Positions 1 to 8,326 of a stretch of 64,000 nucleotides of DNA are shown here, in pieces; the stretch's first letter is position 1, and the number at the start of each line of letters is the position of its first letter. The stretch comes from Paraburkholderia oxyphila NBRC 105797. Lineage in GTDB: Bacteria; Pseudomonadota; Gammaproteobacteria; Burkholderiales; Burkholderiaceae. The notes below the pieces were generated by a model. The model saw only the letters and a program-made list of their open reading frames with translations, was not told the DNA's origin and ran no database searches. The position numbers were made by a program, and so were the translations under genes. The stretch covers positions 1 through 64,000 of the forward strand of contig NZ_BAYD01000036.1 in NCBI RefSeq assembly GCF_000685075.1, in the 5' to 3' direction.

Positions 1-200
1 CTTAATTATGTTAAATCTCGTGTAGGCTGATCACCTCCACAATCTGACGCGCCAGCATGCTGCATGCGTACAGCGTGAACCGACGCCCTGTTCATCCACT
101 TGTGTTTAACTGGCTTCTTTCACCATAGCTCGCTCCATTGAACACGGGTTTCGAGATGCGCATCGCGGCGGCGGGAGTCAGGCGAGCGGTCGGCCGGTGC

Positions 201-1025
201 TCAACCGTCCTCCGGTTCAACCGGCATCCGCGAGCCATCGAGCTCGTCGCGCCCTCGCATGTACGCCTGCGGGCTGCATCCCAGCTCCAGACGAAAAGCG
301 TAAACAAAGGCCGAGGTGGAGCCATATCCCAGTTCCATTGCCGTGCGGGTAACTCCCAGTCCTCCCGCAAGCAACTCGATCGCCCGGAACAGGCGCATGC
401 GTCGCCGCCAGGACCGCAGACTCATTCCGGTTTCCGCCACGAATCGACGCGCCAGAGTTCGCTCGGAGATGCCGAGCGCCTCGCTCCACGCCTCCGCCCC
501 ACGCGGATCCGCTGGATCGGCATACAGCGCTTCGCACAGCGCTGCGAGCCCCGCCTCGCGCGGCCACGGCACGGCCGCGGAGAGCGGCCGCGCGCGACGC
601 AACTGGTCCAGAATCAGATGTGTGATTCGGCCCGCGTACCCGTCTACGTCCGCACTGCCGGCGATCGCCGTGGCCTCGATGATCAGCGCCTTCAGCAACG
701 GCGAAACGCCATACACCGCGGGATGCACGCACGGCAGCCCCTGCCCCGCGTCCTCCTCGATCCACAGGCTGCGGAATTCTGCCCCCAATAGCGAACCCAC
801 GCGATGCTTCAAGCCTGTCGGCAACCACACCGCCTGCTCCGGAGAAATTACCACCGAGCCGCTTTCCGAATTGACCGTGAGCGCGCCGGAAACGGCATAG
901 ACGAGCTGATTCCAGTCGTGGGCGTGGTCGGGAAAATAGTGGCGGGCGGGCACGAATTGCGCCCTCACGGTCAGCGGGCACGGCGGCGCGGCGTGACTCG
1001 GCGCGGTGACAGGGGTCCAGCTCAT
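201..1025 (-). CDS. AraC-family transcriptional regulator with N-terminal cupin domain
   Basis: Cytoplasmic DNA-binding regulator of 274 aa, a normal length for cupin-AraC proteins. Residues about 25-110 form an AraC-type sensing cupin (HDHAHDW-like start, then the VWLPTGLKHRV segment). The C-terminal 100 residues hold two helix-turn-helix units, including GISERTLARRF and the second-helix segment ending in SPQAYMRGR. The overall design resembles the NimR/YeaM group. The ATG start is supported by GGAGATCTTC just upstream. It is divergent from the TPR gene at 1188, so the 160-bp gap probably carries both promoters. Regulators of this group often control a nearby MFS exporter; the one at 2712 is a candidate, which is inference. 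The ligand is unknown. Confidence 0.88.
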   Translation of the reverse strand: MSWTPVTAPSHAAPPCPLTVRAQFVPARHYFPDHAHDWNQLVYAVSGALTVNSESGSVVISPEQAVWLPTGLKHRVGSLLGAEFRSLWIEEDAGQGLPCVHPAVYGVSPLLKALIIEATAIAGSADVDGYAGRITHLILDQLRRARPLSAAVPWPREAGLAALCEALYADPADPRGAEAWSEALGISERTLARRFVAETGMSLRSWRRRMRLFRAIELLAGGLGVTRTAMELGYGSTSAFVYAFRLELGCSPQAYMRGRDELDGSRMPVEPEDG

Positions 1026-1187
1026 GAAGATCTCCGGTTGACACTTATTCTACACATGTCGACGGTTAATCGAGATACAGACATCTCCAAATTTGATGTA
1101 ATGACTCGATTCCGCATTCATTAGCGTTCCGCGCTCCGCTACCCCATCAGCCGGACGCAGCATTGATACCAGAGGAGCAACTGCTTT

Positions 1188-2510
1188 ATGGCGCGCAACG
1201 ACCGTTACGGCTTGCCACTTTCCACCCACTCGGACATCGCGGCCGAGCGATACCAGAGCGGCGTCGACCTGCTCCTTTCCCTTTGGCCTGGTGCCGAACA
1301 ATCGCTGGAAGAGGCGATCTCGGCCGACCCCGATTTCGCACTGCCCCTCGCAGCCCGCGCGCGCCTGCACGCCATCCGTGCCGAAGTGACCGAAGCGCGC
1401 GCGAAGATCGCCCAGGCTCTGGAAATCGTCCGCAGACACGGCACAGAGCGCGAGCGCAGCCACGTTGAAATCCTGTCCCTCGCGATCAACGGCCAGTCGC
1501 CGAAAGCGCTGTCAGGCGCACTCGCGCATACCGACCGCTGGCCGCGCGATATCGTCATACTTTCGATGCCACTGGGCGCGTTCGGTCTTTTCGCCTTCTC
1601 GGGCATGGCGGGCCACAATCAGGCGCGCGTCGATCTGTGCGAGCGCCACGCGCGCCACTTCAGCGATGACGACTGGTGGTTCCTGACGTATCGCGGCTGG
1701 GCGCATGGCGAGAACGGGAACATTCAACTGGGCCGCAGCCTTACACAACGCGCGCTCGAATTGCGTCGCCACAACGTGAATGCTGCGCACGCGGTGGCCC
1801 ATGTGCTGTACGAGGCGGGTGCCAATGACGAGGCGGAAGCCATCATCGATGGCTGGCTGCCCGAATACAACCGCAGCGGCGTGCTGCACGACCATATCGC
1901 CTGGCACGCCGCGCTCATCGCACTGGAACGCGGTGACACGCGGCGCGCGCTGTCGATCTATGCGGAGAACGTCGCGCCGCTCGTCACCACTGCAGTACCG
2001 GTCAACGTGGTGAGCGACACCTCCTCGTTCCTGTGGCGGCTGCAAGCCTATGGTCACGATGTGCCCGCAGGCATGTGGGACGAGGTGGCCCGGTACGCCT
2101 CGGACTATTTCCAGCAGGCCGGCTTTCCGTTCGCCGATTTCCATATGGCGGTAATCGCGGCGGCGACCGGTGACAAGGCGGCGCTCGAGCGCCGCACGAA
2201 CGCGCTTGACGATTTGATCGAAGCGGACAAGCTGCCGGCTGGCGCAGTCGTGCCCGCGCTGTGCCAGGCGGCGCTTGCCTTCGCGGAAGAAGACTACGCG
2301 CGTTGCGCCCGCATTCTCGAACCGGTCGCGAGTGAGGTCGTGCGCATCGGCGGCAGCGGCGCGCAGCGTGAAGTGGCCGAGGACACGCTGCTCGTCGCGT
2401 ACATGCGCAGCGGCGATGCGGCCAAGGCAAGAGCGCTGCTCGACAAACGACTGCACCGCCGTCCTTCGCCGCGCGACACGCGCTGGCTGAGTCTGCTCAC
2501 GGCAGCCTGA
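1188..2510 (+). CDS. TPR protein of the TTC38-like family
   Basis: A soluble 440-aa protein rich in alanine-arginine helices. It has repeated helix-turn-helix pairs, such as the ADPDFALPLAARARLHAIRAE region and the NAAHAVAHVLYEAGANDEAEAI region, as in the tetratricopeptide repeat protein 38 family. There is no signal peptide, membrane segment or catalytic motif. The start is supported by AGGAG ten bases before the ATG. The gene precedes an MFS transporter gene on the same strand, with a gap of about 200 bp. TTC38-like proteins are common in proteobacteria but have no established biochemical role, so I give no function beyond a probable protein-interaction scaffold. Confidence 0.8.
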   Translation: MARNDRYGLPLSTHSDIAAERYQSGVDLLLSLWPGAEQSLEEAISADPDFALPLAARARLHAIRAEVTEARAKIAQALEIVRRHGTERERSHVEILSLAINGQSPKALSGALAHTDRWPRDIVILSMPLGAFGLFAFSGMAGHNQARVDLCERHARHFSDDDWWFLTYRGWAHGENGNIQLGRSLTQRALELRRHNVNAAHAVAHVLYEAGANDEAEAIIDGWLPEYNRSGVLHDHIAWHAALIALERGDTRRALSIYAENVAPLVTTAVPVNVVSDTSSFLWRLQAYGHDVPAGMWDEVARYASDYFQQAGFPFADFHMAVIAAATGDKAALERRTNALDDLIEADKLPAGAVVPALCQAALAFAEEDYARCARILEPVASEVVRIGGSGAQREVAEDTLLVAYMRSGDAAKARALLDKRLHRRPSPRDTRWLSLLTAA

Positions 2511-2711
2511 GACGCCACTCCTGCGCCAGTCACGCGCCGCGTTGCTTCGGCGCGGCAGCCATGCAAGGTTGCGCGCGGGCATCGCTGCCGCGGCGAATTC
2601 GTCATTCGAACCCCTTAAATATTTCGCAATCCATATCGTTATCATGAATCTTTGCTGCCGGCATGATGCTAAAAGCGACGCGACGCTCAACAAATTGGTA
2701 ATACGTACGCC

Positions 2712-3956
2712 ATGAACTCAACCATCGCGCGCAAACGCCACGGGCTTCGGCAGCGTGTGCTGCGCTTGCCGGGCGCAATCGGCACCATCGCCATTGCACA
2801 GCTATTCGGCACGTCGCTGTGGTTCAGCGCGAACAGCACGGCCGCCGATCTGATGCGCGTCTGGCACGCCACGGCGGCGGATATCGGCTGGCTCACGAAT
2901 GCAGTACAGATCGGCTTCATTCTCGGCACGCTGGCCATCTCCTCGAGCGGCGCAGCGGACCGCTACGCCGCCAGCCGGATCTTCGTCCTGAGCGGAGTAG
3001 CGGGCGCCATTTTTAACGTGGGCTTCGCATGGCTCGCGACCGGCCTTGTCAGCGGCGCCGCGTTGCGGTTTTGCGTGGGCATCTGTCTTGCCGGGATCTA
3101 CCCCATGGGCATGAAGCTGGTTGTCAGTTGGGCGCCCGAAAAAACGGGGCAGGCGCTCGCGCAACTCGTTGCCATGCTGACGCTGGGTACGGCGCTCCCG
3201 CACGCGATGCGCGTCATGGGCACGGATTTTCCGTGGCAGCTTGTGATTACCGCTTCGTCGGTGCTCGCGCTGCTCGGCGCGGCGCTCGTCGGCGCGCTCG
3301 GTGATGGCCCGCACATGCGCGTCGTTCATACCGATGCGGGAAAAACGCACGCCACATCCAGCGCGTGGGCGATGTTTCGCATTCGCGCGTTTCGCGCCGC
3401 GACTTTCGGATACTTCGGCCACATGTGGGAGCTCTACACGTTCTGGACGATGGTGCCGTTGCTGGTCTCGCGCACTTCGCTCGCGGCGCCCTTCCCGCAC
3501 CTGGGCTTGTCCGGCGTCGCATTCTGCATCATCGGTGTGGGGGCGCTGGGGTCGTTGATCGGTGGCGCGTTGTCGCGCCGTATTGGCAGCGCCTGGGTCG
3601 CGCTGGGCGCGCTCGCGACATCCGGCTTGTGCGCGCTGACTTTCTCCCTCGCGTGGCGGCAGCTTTCGCCCGCTGCGCTCGGCGCGTTGCTGCTTCTGTG
3701 GGGCGCGTCCGTCGTGGCGGATTCACCGCAGTTCTCGGCGCTCGCCGCAAAAGCATGCCCGCCCGGCGTAGTGGGTGGCGCGCTGGCGATCCAGAATTCG
3801 ATCGGCTTTGCGATCACGGTCGTGTCCATCGCCGCCACAACGGCCCTGTTCGGCCACATCGGCCTCGACGCGACCTGGCTGCTCGTGCCCGGTCCGCTGC
3901 TGGGTCTGTTCGGCTATACCGTGGCGGCGCGCGGCGCACGTCCGCAACCCGACTGA
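2712..3956 (+). CDS. MFS transporter
   Basis: Integral membrane protein of 414 aa with about 12 hydrophobic segments, typical of the major facilitator superfamily. The N-terminal half contains the expected first helix (AIGTIAIAQLFGTSLWFSANS) and a loop with AADRYAASR between helices 2 and 3 (a degenerate GxxxDRxGRR motif). The C-terminal half repeats the six-helix fold. No clear Shine-Dalgarno sequence precedes the ATG. It lies between the TPR gene and a MetR-like regulator, both on the same strand; the regulator starts 58 bp after the stop codon, so it may belong to the same transcription unit. The substrate cannot be read from the sequence. Confidence 0.85.
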   Translation: MNSTIARKRHGLRQRVLRLPGAIGTIAIAQLFGTSLWFSANSTAADLMRVWHATAADIGWLTNAVQIGFILGTLAISSSGAADRYAASRIFVLSGVAGAIFNVGFAWLATGLVSGAALRFCVGICLAGIYPMGMKLVVSWAPEKTGQALAQLVAMLTLGTALPHAMRVMGTDFPWQLVITASSVLALLGAALVGALGDGPHMRVVHTDAGKTHATSSAWAMFRIRAFRAATFGYFGHMWELYTFWTMVPLLVSRTSLAAPFPHLGLSGVAFCIIGVGALGSLIGGALSRRIGSAWVALGALATSGLCALTFSLAWRQLSPAALGALLLLWGASVVADSPQFSALAAKACPPGVVGGALAIQNSIGFAITVVSIAATTALFGHIGLDATWLLVPGPLLGLFGYTVAARGARPQPD

Positions 3957-4014
3957 GTACGGCACTACGCCTGGCATACGCCAGCGCAGCCCGCACAACG
4001 CAACAGAGGCGCTC

Positions 4015-4935
4015 ATGCTAGACCTTCAACCCCTTGTCGTCCTGATGGAAGTCGAGCGTCTCGGCAGCGTGACCGCAGCGGCTGAGCGCCTCAACGTCAC
4101 GCAATCCGCGCTCTCACACCTGATGCGTAAATTCGAGGAGCGCCACGGCATCAAGCTGTGGACCAAGAACGGGCGCGGCCTGCGCTTCACGCAAGCGGGA
4201 GAACACCTGCTCGCGCTCGCACAGCGCGTACTGCCGCAACTCGATCACGCCGAACGCACGCTCGCAGAATTCGCCAAGGGGAGACGCGGCGCATTGCGCG
4301 TCGGTATGGAATGCCATCCCTGCGAGAAATGGCTGTCGAGGTTGACGCCACGCTATCTCGCGGCATGGCCCGACGTCGATTTTGATGTGCGCACCGCGTT
4401 TCGTTTCGACGGCGTCGCCGCGCTCGTTGGCTACGAGATCGACATGCTCGTCACGCCCGACCCGACCGATGTGCCCGAGCTCCATTTCGTCCCGGTCTTC
4501 GATTACGAACTGGTGCTCGTGGTTCACGAGACGCATCCGCTGGCGTGCGCGAAGTTCGCGATGCCGCGCGACCTGCTGGAGGAAGAGTTGATTACCGTGC
4601 CCGTGAGCGCCGAGCGGCTTGACATCTACACGAAGTTCCTGATACCCGCCCACTGCAAGCCGGCGTTCCAGCGCACCGCGGAATCGACCGATCTGATGCT
4701 GCAACTGGTGGCGGCGCGGCGCGGCATCTCCGTCTTGCCGGATTGGCTCGTTCGCGAGGAAGGGGTGGGCCTGCCGCTTCGAAGCGTGCGCATCGGCGAA
4801 CACGGCATTTTCAAGAGCATCCATCTCGGCATACGCAAAGGAGAGGAAGCGACTGCGTACATCGCAGGCTTCGTGGACCTTGCACGCCGCCCGGGCGGCG
4901 CGTGCGAGGCAAACGAAGCAGCAGTCCCGGCGTGA
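4015..4935 (+). CDS. LysR-family regulator, MetR-like
   Basis: A 306-aa LysR-type regulator. The winged helix-turn-helix lies at residues 1-60 (SVTAAAERLNVTQSALSHLM). The effector domain carries the MetR-like signature ECHPCEKWL near residue 100 and an FDYELVLVV strand, both matching the MetR subgroup that senses homocysteine in enterics. The open frame extends upstream to 3775 inside the preceding gene, but the family N-terminus begins at the ATG at 4015. The protein could regulate methionine or C1 metabolism, or simply its MFS neighbour. No metE-like target lies in the window, so it is probably a specialised MetR paralogue. It converges on the alcohol dehydrogenase gene at 4945. Confidence 0.88.
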   Translation: MLDLQPLVVLMEVERLGSVTAAAERLNVTQSALSHLMRKFEERHGIKLWTKNGRGLRFTQAGEHLLALAQRVLPQLDHAERTLAEFAKGRRGALRVGMECHPCEKWLSRLTPRYLAAWPDVDFDVRTAFRFDGVAALVGYEIDMLVTPDPTDVPELHFVPVFDYELVLVVHETHPLACAKFAMPRDLLEEELITVPVSAERLDIYTKFLIPAHCKPAFQRTAESTDLMLQLVAARRGISVLPDWLVREEGVGLPLRSVRIGEHGIFKSIHLGIRKGEEATAYIAGFVDLARRPGGACEANEAAVPA

Positions 4936-4944
4936 CGCCAGCCA

Positions 4945-5988
4945 TCACGCGAAGGTCCGCCCGGTTGTCAGCACGATGCGAAAGCGCGCGTCGCCTGATT
5001 GCAGTCTGCGCAACGCCGCGTTTGCATCTTTGAGCGGCATCACTTCGATCATCGGCCGCACATCCGCGAGCACGCTGAAAGCCAACGCCTTTTCGTTGTC
5101 GGAAGGTGTACCCGTGATGGACCCCACGACGCTGCGTTGACCGCCAACCATCTGAGCGGTCGATATCGACATCGGATCCTTGCCGACGCCAAGCAGCATC
5201 AAGCGCCCTTCCGGCGCGAGTCCGCCGATGACGGCCGACACCGCATCGGCCTGCGTGACCGTCGAAATGATCGCGGCCGCTCCGCCCGGGTCCTGCAGCT
5301 TCGCCGCCGCAAATGCTTCATTGCAGTCGATGTACAGATGAGCGCCAAGTGCGATGGCATCGTTCGCGATGTCCTCGCCACGGCCAAGCGCAACCACCTT
5401 GAAGCCCATGCGACGCGCGTATTGAATCGCCATATGTCCCAGTCCGCCTATGCCGAGTATCGCGACCATGTCACCCGGCTCGGCACCGCACTTCTTGAGT
5501 GCGTTGAAGGTAGCGATCCCCGCGCAAAGGATAGGCGCTGCTTCTTGCGCATCCAGTTCGTCCGGGATCGACACGAGCGCGGAGCTGCGTGCCAGCATCA
5601 TTTCAGCGTAGCCGCCGTCGCACGTCACGCCGACCACGGGCTGGTCCAGGCAAAGCTGAAACCGGCCCTGGCGACATTGCGCGCACGAGTTGCAGTGTCC
5701 GCCGAGGCGCCCCACGCCCACGCGTTGACCCACTTTCCACACCGAAGGCACGCCCGCACCCAGCGCGACGATCCGACCCACGACTTCATGGCCGGGCACA
5801 CGGGCCGGCTGTGCCGCAGGGTTCGCGCGTGCGATGTCTGCGGCGTCCGCGCCGCAGACGCCACACGCTTCGACGCCAATCAGCACGTCCCCCACACCCG
5901 GCTCGGGTATCGGCCGCTCGACTTGTTCGAGCACTCCGGGCCGCTTGACCTGCATGGCGCAGTATGTTGCTTTCATGGCTTCTCTCAT
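4945..5988 (-). CDS. Zinc-dependent alcohol dehydrogenase (MDR family)
   Basis: NAD(P)-dependent medium-chain dehydrogenase of 347 aa. The N-terminal GroES-like domain has the catalytic zinc region GVCGADAAD and GHEVVGRI. A four-cysteine structural zinc loop is present (C-N-S-C-A-Q-C...C). The Rossmann segment GIGGLGHMAIQYARRMG lies at about 170-190. It is the last gene of a tight operon: its start codon overlaps the stop of the flavin amine oxidase gene by 4 bp (ATGA). The preferred start may be the second ATG (MKATYCAM), which matches family N-termini better. It probably oxidises or reduces an aldehyde/alcohol made upstream in the operon; the substrate is unknown. Confidence 0.85.
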   Translation of the reverse strand: MREAMKATYCAMQVKRPGVLEQVERPIPEPGVGDVLIGVEACGVCGADAADIARANPAAQPARVPGHEVVGRIVALGAGVPSVWKVGQRVGVGRLGGHCNSCAQCRQGRFQLCLDQPVVGVTCDGGYAEMMLARSSALVSIPDELDAQEAAPILCAGIATFNALKKCGAEPGDMVAILGIGGLGHMAIQYARRMGFKVVALGRGEDIANDAIALGAHLYIDCNEAFAAAKLQDPGGAAAIISTVTQADAVSAVIGGLAPEGRLMLLGVGKDPMSISTAQMVGGQRSVVGSITGTPSDNEKALAFSVLADVRPMIEVMPLKDANAALRRLQSGDARFRIVLTTGRTFA

Positions 5989-7115
5989 TGCATTTCACAT
6001 TTGCGGGTCGAGTTCGCCGCACCCAGCAGCGACGCGACGCCGCGTTCCGCGGCATCGACAGCGCCGGCCAGGTAGCCCGGATAGCGGAGCGACCACTCGC
6101 TTGCGATGCCTGTCACGCGCCCTTGCCACGCTCCTGATTCCGCGCGGGCCGGCGCGGCCGAGCCATGAGTGGCCGCCTCGGCGAGGTCCAGTGCGCTCGC
6201 GGTCAAGGGATCGCTTGCCCAGTCTTTGAGGCCCTCGGCGAGCGGTTCTGCGGCTTCAGGACCAAAGAGACGAGAGAGTTGTGCCCGGCAATGCGCGCGC
6301 AGTATGTCCTCCGGCACGTTCGCCCTGACCTGCGCGGGAATCCCGAAGAATCCGAACAGCGCGGCCTGTGCGCCGGGCATCGACGCGTTGTGGATCTCCG
6401 CGAGCGGCCCGCGCGCGCTACGCGCCTCGCCGGATAGTCCTCGCGCACGCCAGAATGGCTTGTCATACACCGCGAGATATTTGGCATGAGGCGCCATCCA
6501 GGTAGCCGCAGCGCGCCATGAGTTCGCGAGCTCGGGCGGCAACCTGGGGACGAATTCGAGCGTTGTATCGGCAAGCCGTGGTGGCAATGCCATCAACACA
6601 TGTTGCGCACGCCAGGTGGTCATCCAACCAGCGGCATTCTGGCTCGTCAATTCGATTTCATCGCCCGCAACTCGCAGGGTGCACACCCGCTGGTCCGTAT
6701 GGATGCGAGCCAGATCCACACGATCTTGAAGCGCGGTCATCAACGCGTTCATGCCGCCGATGATACGCATTCCGTCTTGCGAGAAATAGCCTGCCTCGCG
6801 TCGCGGCTCGCCTTCTCCGGCGCGTTCGACAAGCAGATCGCCGCTCGCATGCTGCGCAAATGCATGAAGACCCAACTCGGTAGTCAACTGCGCAAACTTT
6901 GGCTGGACCGAAGGCCAGAACCATGTGGGTCCCAGATCGAAGCAGTTTGACGCCCCGGAAGGCGCACGCCCCAAACGCAGCGGCAAAATCCGGCCGCCCA
7001 GTGCCTCTCGCGCCTCAAGCAGCACATAGTCGCGCCACCCCTTTTGCTCCAGGAGCAAAGCCGCGTAGAGCCCGCTCAACCCTCCGCCCACGATAGCCAC
7101 GCGTACAGTGCTCAT
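5985..7115 (-). CDS. FAD-dependent flavin amine oxidase family protein
   Basis: A 376-aa flavoprotein. The N-terminus has the dinucleotide-binding fold VAIVGGGLSGLYAALLLEQKG with the acidic LLEAREALGGRI follow-up, typical of monoamine oxidase and phytoene-desaturase relatives. The C-terminal part has the WSLRYPGYLAGAVDAAERG segment that closes the FAD site in amine oxidases. It is slightly short for a monoamine oxidase (usually 420-500 aa). It overlaps its neighbours on both sides by 4 bp, with the bicupin gene upstream and the alcohol dehydrogenase gene downstream, so the three are translationally coupled. The expected chemistry is oxidation of an amine to an imine/aldehyde with hydrogen peroxide release. 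The substrate is not known. Confidence 0.82.
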   Translation of the reverse strand: MSTVRVAIVGGGLSGLYAALLLEQKGWRDYVLLEAREALGGRILPLRLGRAPSGASNCFDLGPTWFWPSVQPKFAQLTTELGLHAFAQHASGDLLVERAGEGEPRREAGYFSQDGMRIIGGMNALMTALQDRVDLARIHTDQRVCTLRVAGDEIELTSQNAAGWMTTWRAQHVLMALPPRLADTTLEFVPRLPPELANSWRAAATWMAPHAKYLAVYDKPFWRARGLSGEARSARGPLAEIHNASMPGAQAALFGFFGIPAQVRANVPEDILRAHCRAQLSRLFGPEAAEPLAEGLKDWASDPLTASALDLAEAATHGSAAPARAESGAWQGRVTGIASEWSLRYPGYLAGAVDAAERGVASLLGAANSTRKCEMQ

Positions 7116-7786
7116 CGCTGTGCCTCAAATGTTGCGTCAGGCAGATGACCTGTTTTCAGGTAATACGTCGCGCCCTCGACACCCGCCACGATCTGAGGAA
7201 CGGCGTCCGCGGGCAGACGCAGCCACGCGCCGCGCTCATAGGCCTCACTGTCCAACCTCAGCTCGCCCGACAACACCAGCAGCTCCACGCCATTCACCGG
7301 CCCGGAGAACACGGTCTCGCCTGCCTGAATGCGCTGCACGCTCACCTGCTGCGCGCCGTGCGTGTGAAGTGGGCAAATCTCGCGACCTTCAGCGTGTATC
7401 CACATCGCGGGATCCCGCGTATCGATGCGCACGGTTTTCGCATCCTGTGCCGCCATTTGCTGAAGCTTTACGAAGATCACGGCGCCTTTAGCAGTGTGCG
7501 GTTGATGCTGCGATCCGGGCGGATTGCGCAGATACCAGCCCTCCGGGTAATCGCCTTCGTCATCGGAGAAGGTTCCGCTCAGCACGAGGATTTCCTCGCC
7601 CCCCGGATGCACGTGGCGAGGAAAGTGAGAGTTCTGCGTGTATCTGACAATGCTCGTTGCGCGTGCTGCTTCCGCGCCAATCCTGTCCAGCATCACACGC
7701 TCGACCCCGCTCTGCGGCGAGGCCACCCATGCATAATCGCGAGGCGCAACGATGGCACATTGCGAAAAATCTGCATTGACCAGCAC
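7112..7786 (-). CDS. Bicupin (ChrR-like cupin) protein
   Basis: A soluble 224-aa protein with two cupin modules. The first has the metal-binding pattern HFPRHVHPGGEEILVLSG followed by GSQHQPHT. The second is weaker (CPLHTHG ... VELLVLSGEL). The layout resembles the cupin half of ChrR-like anti-sigma factors, but no zinc-binding anti-sigma domain is present. I chose a GTG start at 7786 because CAGGAG lies 8 bases upstream; the frame stays open to a further GTG at 7822, which lacks such a site. The gene overlaps the amine oxidase gene by 4 bp. It may be a small dioxygenase or a metal-dependent sensor for the operon substrate. Confidence 0.75.
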   Translation of the reverse strand: MLVNADFSQCAIVAPRDYAWVASPQSGVERVMLDRIGAEAARATSIVRYTQNSHFPRHVHPGGEEILVLSGTFSDDEGDYPEGWYLRNPPGSQHQPHTAKGAVIFVKLQQMAAQDAKTVRIDTRDPAMWIHAEGREICPLHTHGAQQVSVQRIQAGETVFSGPVNGVELLVLSGELRLDSEAYERGAWLRLPADAVPQIVAGVEGATYYLKTGHLPDATFEAQR

Positions 7787-7871
7787 GAACGATTCTCCTG
7801 TTTTTCTCCAGCAGTAGCGCACGTCGTCGTTTGAATCCGTCTACAACGGCGCGAGAGCTTTAATCCGGGAA

Positions 7872-8153
7872 TCAGACGGCCTGGTAGATACGGATATCTG
7901 GCGCGGCTTCGAGCAAAGGTTTCAGTCCTTCGACCACATCGTTCGTGAACAGCGCGCTGCTGAGATAGGCGCTCGCCGATGCCTGCGTTTCAAAGCCGTG
8001 CAACACCTGCACGTCCTCGTCCCGAACTAGCAGCGCTTTGGATTGGGCACCTGAAGTGGTAGTCAAGAACGGATGCTTGTATTTCATGTAAATCTGCGCA
8101 GCGGCAGCGCGATTCGCCGTAGCAATCTTCAGGGTGATTTGCAGGTAGAACAC
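7872..8153 (-). CDS. Small ABM-like alpha/beta-barrel protein, first gene of the amine oxidase operon
   Basis: A 93-aa protein whose pattern (FYLQITLKIAT, then KYKHPFL, then VQVLHGFETQASASAYLSS) fits the dimeric ferredoxin-like alpha/beta barrel used by antibiotic-biosynthesis-monooxygenase-type proteins. I cannot identify catalytic residues, so the family assignment is tentative. The GTG start at 8153 is supported by GGAGAG four bases upstream. It ends about 85 bp before the bicupin gene on the same strand. With the amine oxidase and dehydrogenase that follow, it probably forms one transcription unit that begins upstream of 8153. Confidence 0.65.
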   Translation of the reverse strand: MFYLQITLKIATANRAAAAQIYMKYKHPFLTTTSGAQSKALLVRDEDVQVLHGFETQASASAYLSSALFTNDVVEGLKPLLEAAPDIRIYQAV

Positions 8154-8326
8154 TTTACTCTCCGGTTTGCTGTGGGTGTTTGCCCGAGATTCGCACGGCG
8201 GCCCGGCCGTCGATCGCCCGCCGCGCGACCTCTCCTGCCATTCTTCGCGTGATCGAACTTCACAGCAAACCAGATATTGTGTTCGCCAGAGAAAGAAAAA
8301 CTTTCGCGGCGAACATGCGTTCGCTT

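Noticed and set aside
1512..2693. 393-codon minus-strand frame over the TPR gene
   Set aside because: Off-frame translation of GC-rich coding DNA; arginine-rich, with no domain and no ribosome-binding site.
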